Part shown: in pieces, positions 1 to 5,143 of the stretch
How the letters are laid out: each line of letters starts with the position of its first letter
Numbering within the stretch: position 1 is the first letter of the stretch
Assembly (NCBI GenBank): GCA_964436165.1
Contig: CAYTBY010000037.1
Location: 1-7,670 of the forward strand
Direction of reading: 5' to 3'
Origin: 2-01-FULL-39-28 sp964436165
GTDB taxonomy: Bacteria > Patescibacteriota > Minisyncoccia > 2-02-FULL-40-12 > GWA2-44-9
Length of the DNA stretch: 7,670 nucleotides
Program-made: the position numbers and the translations under genes
The notes under the pieces: generated by a model
What the model was told of the DNA's origin: nothing
The model's input: the letters and a program-made list of their open reading frames with translations, nothing else
Database searches by the model: none

Positions 1-881
1 TCGTTTTGTTTTCAGCAGTTATCATCATTCCGCATGAAGCACAGGAAATGAGACCACAATATGGTTGAGGTTCATTTTTGGCTTTTCGTTCGGGTTGTCC
101 ACGTTGGCGTAACATTTCCTGTGCTTCATCAAAAAGTTTCTTTGAAATGATTGGCTCGTACTTTCCTTCGTGAAGCTCACCAGCATAGCGGAATAATCCA
201 GTATAAAATGGGTTTGATAGGATAACAGACGCACGGGTTCTGGAGATTATCTTTCCGGTTCGAGAAGTGATACCGGACTTCGCCAAAAAATTTGCGACAT
301 CTTCCAGTCGTTCACCACCTTTGACATATCGTTCAAAAGCCGAGCGAATGACACGAGATTTTTTCTTGTCTACTATGACAGATTTATTGCGACTATCGTT
401 TATGTAGCCGATTGGCGCGAGGCTTGGATATTGACCATTACGGACTTTTTGGCGAAGTCCTCGTTTCGTATTTTCGGAAAGAGAATCTACATAGTATTTG
501 CTTTGGACAAAAGCCATAGACAAAGTGAATTTTCCTTGTGGAGTATTTTCGAACCACACATTTGGAAATTTCAAGCTCGCAATTTTTCCGATGTCGAGAA
601 AATATACAATCTGTCCTCCGTCCACAGAATTGCGCGCCAGGCGATCGGGGTGCCATGAGACGATACCATTTGCCTCTCCGCGCTCGATACGCCGTAACAT
701 TTGCCCGAAAATAGGTCTGCCAGGGATTTTAGCAGACTGTTTTCTCTATCAACTCCTCCACAATCTCTAAACCTTGCTCTCGGGCAAATGAGCGCAATTC
801 TGTGACCTGTGCCTCAATACTTAAAACTTGCTTGTCCTCAACATCTGTTGATTTTCTAGCATATAGAAAATATTTATTCAT
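1..881 (-). pseudogene. Large serine recombinase, frameshifted, 3' end outside window
   Basis: Starts at ATG 881 (MNKYFLYARKS) and, after correction of one frameshift, stays open to base 1. Visible parts in order: an N-terminal resolvase/invertase catalytic domain with nucleophile Ser11 in the YARKS motif, SIEAQ, and DRLARN at about residues 79-84 (the arginines that usually help catalysis); the recombinase domain from about RGLRQKVRNGQYP to RASVILSNPFYTGLFRY; and the start of the zinc-ribbon (C....C..C) at the window edge. The family cuts and rejoins DNA at att sites through a Ser-DNA intermediate and drives integration, excision or inversion. The frame breaks at a four-A run (plus-strand T 740-743): the first frame reads EKTVC and stops at 731-729, while dropping one A restores EKQSAKIPGRPIFGQ. 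So it is a 50-residue fragment plus a long downstream frame. It could be a decayed gene or a sequencing indel. No Shine-Dalgarno sequence is seen. Family identity is solid; activity is doubtful. Confidence 0.88.
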
Positions 882-901
882 TTGTTTTATTAAACTTTAA
901 A

Positions 902-984
902 GGCCGCCCCGGTTGTAACCAACTCAAGTATCCTTGAATTGACCGAGACGGCCATCAAAAAAGAATACTTTTGGAGTTGGTTAC
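902..984 (-). promoter_or_regulatory. Structured leader of the recombinase with two competing folds
   Basis: Read on the minus strand, 953-942 pairs with 913-902 (12 bp, GGCCGUCUCGGU with ACCGGGGCGGCC, two G-U pairs), and inside it 941-933 pairs with 928-920 (9 bp, loop GAUA), leaving a 6-nt bulge at 919-914. The plus strand would have C-A mismatches at the same positions, so the RNA is probably the minus one. A competing pairing exists: 984-974 (GUAACCAACUC) pairs perfectly over 11 bp with 925-915, and can extend weakly to 963/933. The two folds cannot form together. The hairpin ends 20 nt before the recombinase ATG and is followed only by UUUAAAGUUU, a poor terminator tail. An att site of the recombinase is the main alternative reading of the inverted repeat. 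Confidence 0.5.
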
Positions 985-990
985 CTTTTT

Positions 991-1019
991 AATATAGCAC
1001 AAAACTTGAAATCAAAAAA
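991..1019 (-). promoter_or_regulatory. Probable extended -10 promoter for the recombinase leader
   Basis: On the minus strand TGC-TATATT (−10 at 996-991) has the TGn extension. A T-run at 1019-1014 lies 17 bp upstream in the −35 place but matches the consensus poorly. The predicted start near 985 would begin the leader right at the competing stem strand. Confidence 0.45.
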
Positions 1020-1042
1020 TCCACAAAGTGTGGATTTTTTGA
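1012..1042 (-). terminator. Strong bidirectional intrinsic terminator
   Basis: Symmetric hairpin: TCCACA (1020-1025), loop AAG, TGTGGA (1029-1034), extended by A6 at 1014-1019 against T6 at 1035-1040 and by two more pairs. On the minus strand a U6 tail follows the stem, ending the structured RNA upstream. It would also work on the plus strand. Confidence 0.85.
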
Positions 1043-1169
1043 CGCGGAGGCCGGTGGAGTCAAACCACATCCCACAAAAGCGGGACCATTCGGTTATCAA
1101 GCGATGACCAGAATCGTCTGGTTTCGACCTCCCATAACCTCCGCAAGGTAGATTTTATCAAGAATAGAA

Positions 1170-1201
1170 TAAAAAACAACACCCCTTGAGAGGATGTCGT
1201 T
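1170..1201 (-). terminator. Internal intrinsic terminator of the structured RNA
   Basis: Minus strand AACGACAUCC (1201-1192), loop of 7, GGGUGUUGUU (1184-1175): a 10-bp stem including two G-U pairs, followed by a T6 run at 1176-1171. The wobble pairs make it minus-specific. It sits about 45-70 nt after the predicted RNA start, an attenuator-like position. Confidence 0.7.
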
Positions 1202-1239
1202 TTCGGTTCCGTTTTACGGGAATGTGCCACCGCTTGATA

Positions 1240-1278
1240 ACTGTTAACAGTATAGCATGGGGACTATCCACATGTCAA
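1240..1278 (-). promoter_or_regulatory. Strong sigma-70-type promoter with a palindrome over the start site
   Basis: Minus strand TTGACA (1278-1273), 18-bp spacer, TATACT (1254-1249) with an extended TGC just before it. The perfect 12-bp palindrome ACTGTTAACAGT (1240-1251) covers the end of the −10 and the expected start at about 1242, where a repressor could bind. It drives the structured RNA. Confidence 0.72.
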
Positions 1279-1320
1279 ATTTCCCTAAATTCTTAAAAGT
1301 CTCTTAAAAATCGCACAAGA

Positions 1321-1465
1321 TTGTCGAACCTCCTCCTGACCGACCGTGAGGCTCGCTTCCGCGAGCCGAGCGGAGCAGATGATTCAGATTTTATGCCCTC
1401 AACTCAATGGGCGGCCGCAACGGCCGCCCATCAGATGGTTTCAGAAAAACCAGATTGTTTTATCG
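1321..1465. other. Non-coding stretch with two strong GC-rich hairpins
   Basis: No convincing gene. One hairpin is GGCTCGC-TTCC-GCGAGCC (1350-1367). The other is an 11-bp perfect arm pair, ATGGGCGGCCG with CGGCCGCCCAT, around a CAA loop (1407-1431). Neither has a clear T-run. They lie just outside the left inverted-repeat arm and look like small palindromic intergenic elements. Confidence 0.6.
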
Positions 1466-1619
1466 GGGAGTATATTTACAACTTAACTAGAACCTATTTT
1501 ATCAGAAATTCCTGAAAAGATAAATGCCGCCCGAAGGGCGGCAAAACTAAAGACCCATTGGCAAAATCTCCTCACCCCGATTTGTCCAGCTGCTTAAAGA
1601 AAATTTATGTTGATAGATT
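1466..1619 (+). repeat. Left arm of a 154-bp inverted repeat
   Basis: Reverse complement of 3373-3526 over 154 bp. All differences I found are 3 mismatches inside the four bases 1483-1486 (ttaa here, caag in the other arm read in this direction). It ends one base before the stop codon of the minus-strand gene at 1620, so this arm is also that gene's 3' untranslated region and terminator. Outside 1466 the two arms share no further sequence beyond a G-run. Confidence 0.95.
1515..1542 (-). terminator. Terminator in the left arm, ending the cassette operon
   Basis: Minus strand GCCGCCC-UUC-GGGCGGC (1542-1526), a 7-bp GC stem closing on a CUUCGG tetraloop, followed by ATTTATCTTTTC. It lies about 80 bases after the stop of the 340-residue gene and points out of the cassette. 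Confidence 0.75.
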
Positions 1620-2642
1620 CTAATTTGTAAATAAGCTTACTCGCACATTTACAGAATCATTGCAAATTAGCCTATTAATTACCCCTAACTGTTTACACAA
1701 TAATTTGGCAGGTTCTAATGAACTGTAATGATTTATATAAACACTTACTACCCCATCAATACAGGGAGCTCTAAGATGGACTTTTCCGCTCATGCAGATT
1801 GCTTCAATAAATTGAGGATTATCAATGTTATCGTTCATTGTTTGAACACCAACACCTTGAGCACAGGCAGCTTGATATTGTTTTTCGGCTTTTTCACACC
1901 AAACTAAAGCACCTGTATAGTCACCCTTATTTAGACTCAAATAATGAATGGGCGAATAAGAATAACATTCGTATTTGTAGCGTGCCTCCTGTTCCTGGCA
2001 TGGATAAAACAAATCATTCTCTTTAGCAAATTTTGATGGATGTATCTTTTGGTCGGTATCAAAGTTTTCCATAAAAATTCCTAAAGCACAATTAGAACGG
2101 GAGAAATTATCAGAATAAGAATCGCACATATTCAAAGATTGAGATACGTCATTAGAGGTATAATACATTAAGCCGTGACCAACTCCATGATAACACTGGA
2201 GACTCAAGAAACTTCCTAAATCGTAACTATCGCAGATTGTTTTTAAATCACTGAGAATATCTTTGCTTTTTGAGAAATAAGCTTCAATTATCCCATGCAA
2301 ATATCCGGAATTGCACATTTTATCATAATACTTTACCGATTCGCCGAAATCCTTATATTTTTTATATGCCGAGCGACCTATTTCATGCGAAAATGCATGG
2401 CAGTTGTCCATTATAGCGGGATTATTGTCAGCACCATGTGCTAATACTGAAAGTGCGGTTCTTGGATTTTCTTGCTCGGTTATGTTTAATAATTTGTTTT
2501 TAAAATTATCATACTCTTCCTGATTAATTTTTGTGTTAGAAGATAATTTATGTTGACCTTCTTTATTTACTAAATTATTAAAAATGAATAAAAAAATTAC
2601 TAAAAATATCAAAAAAAGATGCAGGTGATTTATTCTGTACAT
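1620..2642 (-). CDS. Membrane-anchored extracellular protein with cysteine-pair repeats
   Basis: 340 residues, start ATG 2642, no clear ribosome site (AAGAG 10 bases upstream). A hydrophobic segment at 8-24 without a cleavage motif suggests a signal anchor; the rest would face outside. There are 14 cysteines, and from residue 137 they come in pairs 11-13 residues apart: 137/150, 173/185, 215/226, 249/260, 283/294, 316/327, with starts every 33-42 residues. The second cysteine of several pairs opens a C..G motif (CYHGVGHG, CALG, CAQG, CIDG). This looks like an alpha-helical repeat with a disulfide in each unit. The N-terminal part adds histidines (CHAFSHEIG at 81-89, CNSGYLHG at 110-117), which could bind metal. 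I know no named function. It is the second gene of an AT-rich operon inside the inverted-repeat cassette, 32 bp after its neighbour. Confidence 0.85.
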   Translation of the reverse strand: MYRINHLHLFLIFLVIFLFIFNNLVNKEGQHKLSSNTKINQEEYDNFKNKLLNITEQENPRTALSVLAHGADNNPAIMDNCHAFSHEIGRSAYKKYKDFGESVKYYDKMCNSGYLHGIIEAYFSKSKDILSDLKTICDSYDLGSFLSLQCYHGVGHGLMYYTSNDVSQSLNMCDSYSDNFSRSNCALGIFMENFDTDQKIHPSKFAKENDLFYPCQEQEARYKYECYSYSPIHYLSLNKGDYTGALVWCEKAEKQYQAACAQGVGVQTMNDNIDNPQFIEAICMSGKVHLRAPCIDGVVSVYINHYSSLEPAKLLCKQLGVINRLICNDSVNVRVSLFTN

Positions 2643-2674
2643 TCATCTAACTCTTTGGTAAGAGATGTTATTTT

Positions 2675-3334
2675 TTAAATATAACCATAGCCCCGATAGT
2701 ACGAGTAGTTTAAAAAGGCATTCAAGAAAAAGAAGATAATAATTATAGTAAGTGAGATTATAATTATTGGTATAAGTAATTTTTTGTTATGTTTTTTATA
2801 AAATTGAGCAGAAAGATAACCAAGTTGAGCTGGTATTAATAAAGATACATATATTATACTCAAAGAGACAACTGTCGATAGATCAAATTCTGATATAGTC
2901 CAGCCGTTGTTTGAAGGTGCGATAATAGCACCGATTGTTGGCACCAACGAAGCTAGATAAACAATAAGGGCAGATTTTTTGTGTGAAGCAATAAAATTAA
3001 TGGCTACCCCCGATATTATTGGCGGTATGAGAATCACCAATAATATTCCCATTAAATTATCCCCTATTTCGTTTAGTGTTATCAGACCATTATCAATGTA
3101 AAAAAATGAGGCTATAAGAAAAACTGAGTTTAATAAACTGCCAACAATAAATGCAAAAATCAATCTTTTCTTGGAAGAGGAATTGTTTTCTGTAAATTTA
3201 TTAGCGGGTTCAAATAATTTTCCAGTAACCAGATCACTCCATCCAGAGTTTCTTAATTGCTCCTTGATTTGTTCATCAGATAATCCAGAATCCCTAGATT
3301 GTTGTATATAGTTTAATAATTCTTGATTTGACAT
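2675..3334 (-). CDS. Membrane protein with N-terminal YIQQSR helical module
   Basis: 219 residues from ATG 3334. Residues 1-35 (NYIQQSRDSGLSDEQIKEQL, then RNSGW) form a soluble two-helix module of a kind often seen at the N-terminus of small CPR membrane proteins. The protein at 6273-6854 starts with the same module. A polar linker follows, then about five membrane helices (roughly 57-80, 94-116, 121-139, 152-177, 186-208) and a short Tyr/Gly-rich tail. No catalytic motif is visible. It is first in the cassette operon. The region is clearly AT-richer than the plus-strand genes to the right. A weak TATAAT lies 4-9 bases upstream of the ATG, so the message may be nearly leaderless. Function unknown. 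Confidence 0.82.
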   Translation of the reverse strand: MSNQELLNYIQQSRDSGLSDEQIKEQLRNSGWSDLVTGKLFEPANKFTENNSSSKKRLIFAFIVGSLLNSVFLIASFFYIDNGLITLNEIGDNLMGILLVILIPPIISGVAINFIASHKKSALIVYLASLVPTIGAIIAPSNNGWTISEFDLSTVVSLSIIYVSLLIPAQLGYLSAQFYKKHNKKLLIPIIIISLTIIIIFFFLNAFLNYSYYRGYGYI

Positions 3335-3372
3335 AAATTATATAAAATAATCATACCACATTAAAGTGGTTT

Positions 3373-3526
3373 AATCTATCAACATAAATTTTCTTTAAGC
3401 AGCTGGACAAATCGGGGTGAGGAGATTTTGCCAATGGGTCTTTAGTTTTGCCGCCCTTCGGGCGGCATTTATCTTTTCAGGAATTTCTGATAAAATAGGT
3501 TCTAGCTTGGTTGTAAATATACTCCC
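3373..3526 (-). repeat. Right arm of a 154-bp inverted repeat
   Basis: Partner of 1466-1619 in opposite orientation. It starts 38 bp upstream of the ATG of the 219-residue gene. The two arms enclose 1753 bp, and the whole unit spans 1466-3526 (2061 bp). Within the arm, TGA-TAAAAT (3488-3496) could act as an outward extended −10 element; its −35 is weak. Confidence 0.95.
3450..3479 (+). terminator. Terminator in the right arm, pointing out of the cassette
   Basis: GCCGCCC-TTC-GGGCGGC (3450-3466), then ATTTATCTTTTC on the plus strand. Same element as in the left arm. No plus-strand gene runs into it now, so it would only be used by antisense or post-inversion transcription. Confidence 0.65.
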
Positions 3527-3584
3527 GAGTCAAACTCGGTTCGCAAGAACAGAGTTTACGGGGAGCCAAGTCAGCGACTTGGCT
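3525..3584 (+). repeat. Hairpin cluster next to the right arm
   Basis: CCGAGT-CAA-ACTCGG (3525-3539) and AGCCAAGTC-AGC-GACTTGGCT (3564-3584, 9 bp, perfect). The first overlaps the outer end of the arm by two bases. The second is followed by TTCTGAAATT, so it is not a good terminator. It sits 24 bases before the next gene. Confidence 0.6.
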
Positions 3585-3607
3585 TTCTGAAATTATATAA
3601 AATAAAT

Positions 3608-4114
3608 ATGCTTCCATTCACTGTTTTCTCAAAAATGAAGGCGGCTATCAGAGAAAGAGTCTTATACCATGAGTCGGGTCTTTACTTATACATAATCTTC
3701 CCCATAGCCATTACATTTCTTTTGACCTTTCTCGGGGCTAGAATCTTTAGCCATTTCGCACCTGAAGCCTATATCCTCTGGTTCGGTATCCACGTCCATC
3801 ATTTTGTTTACGGTTTTTTTGTTATAGCTGCGGCTGGCTATCTTGCTCTAGTTCACAGCGGCCCTCGTGGGAAATATCTTATATCCCTTCTTTACGGGTT
3901 TGGCCTTGGTTTAGCTTTTGATGAGTTCGGTATGTGGATCAACCTAGACGACCAAGATCCAACCCGATGGAGCTATAATGGTTTTATTTTAGTAATCGGG
4001 GCAATTTTTACTATTATTTCCGCCCGGCCAGGAGTAAGATTCGTCAAAAATCACTTCCCCTTCGCAAGAAAGACGCATCCTCCCGAAGATTTCGGAAAAC
4101 TGCCTTCCTCTTGA
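3608..4114 (+). CDS. Integral membrane protein with HxHH and DE motifs
   Basis: 168 residues from ATG 3608; no Shine-Dalgarno, and an AT-rich TATAAAAT about 7 bases upstream. Four membrane helices are expected (about 26-47, 56-82, 90-111, 123-140). Helix 2 carries WFGIHVHHFVYG (His62, His64, His65). Helix 3 carries GLGLAFDEFGMW (Asp105, Glu106). Acidic residues (LDDQDP, 113-118) follow at the membrane border. I recall this pattern (HIHH near a helix start, then LDEF.LW) from uncharacterised membrane proteins of Actinobacteria and other bacteria, with no assigned reaction. The buried His and acidic groups suggest a metal site; this is inference. It ends at the promoter of the next gene, whose −35 overlaps its stop codon. 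Confidence 0.85.
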   Translation: MLPFTVFSKMKAAIRERVLYHESGLYLYIIFPIAITFLLTFLGARIFSHFAPEAYILWFGIHVHHFVYGFFVIAAAGYLALVHSGPRGKYLISLLYGFGLGLAFDEFGMWINLDDQDPTRWSYNGFILVIGAIFTIISARPGVRFVKNHFPFARKTHPPEDFGKLPSS

Positions 4115-4139
4115 TTTTTTTACCCGGATTTGCTATAAT
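4111..4139 (+). promoter_or_regulatory. Promoter of the 3D-domain gene
   Basis: TTGATT (4111-4116), 17-bp spacer, TATAAT (4134-4139) preceded by TGC (extended −10). The predicted start is near 4146. The −35 overlaps the TGA of the upstream gene, so the two genes are separately transcribed despite their closeness. Confidence 0.75.
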
Positions 4140-4144
4140 TAACC

Positions 4145-4320
4145 TATAACCTGGAATAAGGGTTATATAACAAGTAATGGCTTTAATAGGCCTTTTTTAT
4201 TACTAAACTACCTTACTAATGCTCGGATTTGGACTGGGGCGTATAACAACAGCTAACGCAAACCAAAGTCACATTTGGTAAGCCTCGGAAGATTAATACC
4301 AGCCTAAACCGACTAAAACA
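4145..4320 (+). promoter_or_regulatory. Long 5' leader with hairpins and a 20-codon frame
   Basis: Between the predicted start and GTG 4321. TATAACC (4145-4151) pairs with GGTTATA (4161-4167). AGTAAT (4173-4178) pairs with ATTACT (4199-4204) around GGC/GCC and a T6 run (4193-4198), an attenuator-like arrangement with a weak stem. ACCAAA and TTTGGT around 4262-4279 form a third hairpin. A short frame 4219-4281 (MLGFGLGR..., 20 codons, ATG to TAA) is possible but has no ribosome site. I could not match the leader to a known riboswitch. Confidence 0.4.
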
Positions 4321-4833
4321 GTGGGTAAACGTATAGCCAGAGCCTCGGCTCTAACTATCGCTCTTTTTCAATTATCTTATACTGGTATTGCTTCGGCCGG
4401 TTTCTTTGACTGGCTAGTAAGCAAAAATACGGCCTCGATTATGGTCCAAGGGTTCAGTTCAAACAGGGTGTCCTCTGGCGATGATATCTGGGACCGGGTT
4501 GAAATAAATTCTAAAGAAATTCCTCAAATTAAAGTTATTAGGACCTATGAAGTCCGCGCTACCGGTTATTCCTCTACCCCCGACCAAACCGATGACTCCC
4601 CCTTTGTAACTGCCTCGGGTACTAGAGTTAGGGACGGGATTATAGCAACGAACATGCTTCCATTCGGAACAAAGATTCGTATTCCTGAAGTTTATGGCGA
4701 TAAGATCTTCGTCGTCGAAGACAGAATGAATCGACGCTACTGGATGAATGTTGACATCTGGTTCCCTAGCAGAAACTCGGCCTTAACTTTCGGAAGTCAA
4801 AAAGTGACGATAGAAGTAGTTGAGGAATCTTAA
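4321..4833 (+). CDS. Secreted 3D-domain protein, probable cell-wall lytic enzyme
   Basis: 170 residues. GTG 4321 is the only usable start after the in-frame TAA at 4294. Residues 1-26 form a signal peptide (KRIAR, hydrophobic ALTIALF core, GIASA cleavage site before GFFDW). The 3D domain covers about 78-168: RATGY at 79-83, VTASG at 96-100, IIATNMLPFGTKI at 107-119, VEDRMN at 132-137 and MNVDIWF at 142-148, with Asp134 and Asp145 in the conserved acidic positions of this double-psi beta-barrel fold (related to MltA and resuscitation-promoting factor partners such as Sps/YuiC). In that family the Asp acts as a lytic transglycosylase acid. Here the domain stands alone with a short N-terminal linker and no visible LysM or G5 module. 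Likely site is the outer face of the membrane or the cell wall. Monocistronic, with its own promoter and terminator. Confidence 0.9.
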   Translation: MGKRIARASALTIALFQLSYTGIASAGFFDWLVSKNTASIMVQGFSSNRVSSGDDIWDRVEINSKEIPQIKVIRTYEVRATGYSSTPDQTDDSPFVTASGTRVRDGIIATNMLPFGTKIRIPEVYGDKIFVVEDRMNRRYWMNVDIWFPSRNSALTFGSQKVTIEVVEES

Positions 4834-4860
4834 CAAGGCTTTACTCCCGTGGATAATCAC

Positions 4861-4898
4861 TTGCATTTATTTCTCTAGGTATGATATATTTATATCAT
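4861..4898 (+). promoter_or_regulatory. AT-rich palindrome, possible promoter
   Basis: ATGATATA-TT-TATATCAT (4881-4898) is a perfect 8-bp inverted repeat. TTGCAT (4861-4866), 18 bp, TATATT (4885-4890) could serve as a promoter for a short RNA ending at 4983. It may equally be just 3' untranslated sequence of the preceding gene. Confidence 0.3.
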
Positions 4899-4919
4899 GC
4901 TTGTGGAGCGTCAGCCCTA

Positions 4920-4941
4920 TTCGGCTAATACTTAAGCCGAA
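4920..4941 (+). repeat. Small hairpin before the terminator
   Basis: TTCGGCT (4920-4926), loop of 8, AGCCGAA (4935-4941). It has no T-run and precedes the terminator by 10 bases. Confidence 0.45.
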
Positions 4942-4950
4942 GGCAGGCAT

Positions 4951-4983
4951 AACAAAGAACCCGCGAACAGCGGATTTTTTGTT
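4951..4983 (+). terminator. Intrinsic terminator after the 3D-domain gene
   Basis: CCGC-GAACA-GCGG core (4961-4973) with A-rich and T-rich flanks that also pair (AACAAAGAA with TTTTTTGTT), T6 at 4975-4980. It lies 118 bases after the stop codon and can also work in reverse. Confidence 0.8.
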
Positions 4984-5143
4984 GGAGCATGCCCAATAAC
5001 CCGCTTTCGAGCCGAGGATTCCGATTTTGTGGCGAGGCGCAAGTCGGAAACCGAAGAATATCCTAATTAGAGGTATCTTGCATACTCGAATATTCTAATC
5101 ATTTCGAATATAAGGGTCTAATTCAAATAAAATCGCTAAACTG
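4984..5143. other. Intergenic stretch between convergent genes
   Basis: No gene. TTCCGATTT (5019-5027) pairs with AAGTCGGAA (5041-5049). AGAATAT (5055-5061) pairs with ATATTCT (5090-5096) around a nested GTAT/ATAC hairpin (5073-5085). The block GAATAT(C/T)CTAAT recurs directly at about 5057 and 5089. No good minus-strand terminator with a T-run was found for the operon ending at 5144. Confidence 0.45.

Larger units (their letters stand above)
1012..1242 (-). ncRNA. Structured non-coding RNA of unknown family (about 230 nt)
   Basis: No long reading frame fits here, but the minus strand has a complete transcription unit: promoter at 1278-1249, predicted start at A1242, final terminator at 1042-1012. 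The 5' end (1241-1226) pairs with 1108-1093 over 16 bp, with two G-U pairs that would be A-C mismatches on the plus strand. A closed downstream domain is bounded by GCGGAGG (1144-1138) and CCTCCGC (1050-1044). It contains the hairpins ACCAGA-CGAU-UCUGGU, UCCCGC-UUUU-GUGGGA and GUGG-UUUGACU-CCAC. A second terminator (1201-1170) lies inside, so a short form of about 70 nt and a read-through form are both possible. The branched domain resembles a tRNA cloverleaf in outline but lacks a proper anticodon loop and a T-arm joined to the acceptor stem. I do not recognise the family. It may be a free RNA or a long leader for the recombinase. Confidence 0.6.

Noticed and set aside
25..234. 69-residue minus-strand frame
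   Set aside because: Out-of-frame shadow of the recombinase's C-terminal part.
431..770. Several plus- and minus-strand frames inside the recombinase
   Set aside because: They are shadows of the recombinase frame, which has clear family motifs on the minus strand.
1043..1144. tRNA, tRNA-Sec or tmRNA tRNA-like domain on the minus strand
   Set aside because: A 7-bp outer stem, a T-like arm (GUGG-UUUGACU-CCAC) and a long variable-like arm are present, but there is no 7-nt anticodon loop with U at position 33, three unpaired bases separate the T-like arm from the outer stem, there is no CCA, and there is no tag frame.
1208..1242. T-box antiterminator (UGGCAC in a bulge-like position before a terminator)
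   Set aside because: Only UGGnAC matches the 14-base T-box; there is no stem I or specifier region between promoter and bulge, the terminator does not share a strand with the candidate antiterminator, and no synthetase or amino-acid gene follows.
1321..1515. 64-residue plus-strand frame
   Set aside because: It runs through two strong hairpins and into the inverted-repeat arm, has no ribosome site, and the right arm does not preserve a matching frame into its flank.
4145..4320. c-di-AMP (ydaO) riboswitch before the 3D-domain gene
   Set aside because: ACAGCTAAC near 4249 resembles the motif's 3' end and the context would fit, but the G-rich core and the paired P1 ends are missing.
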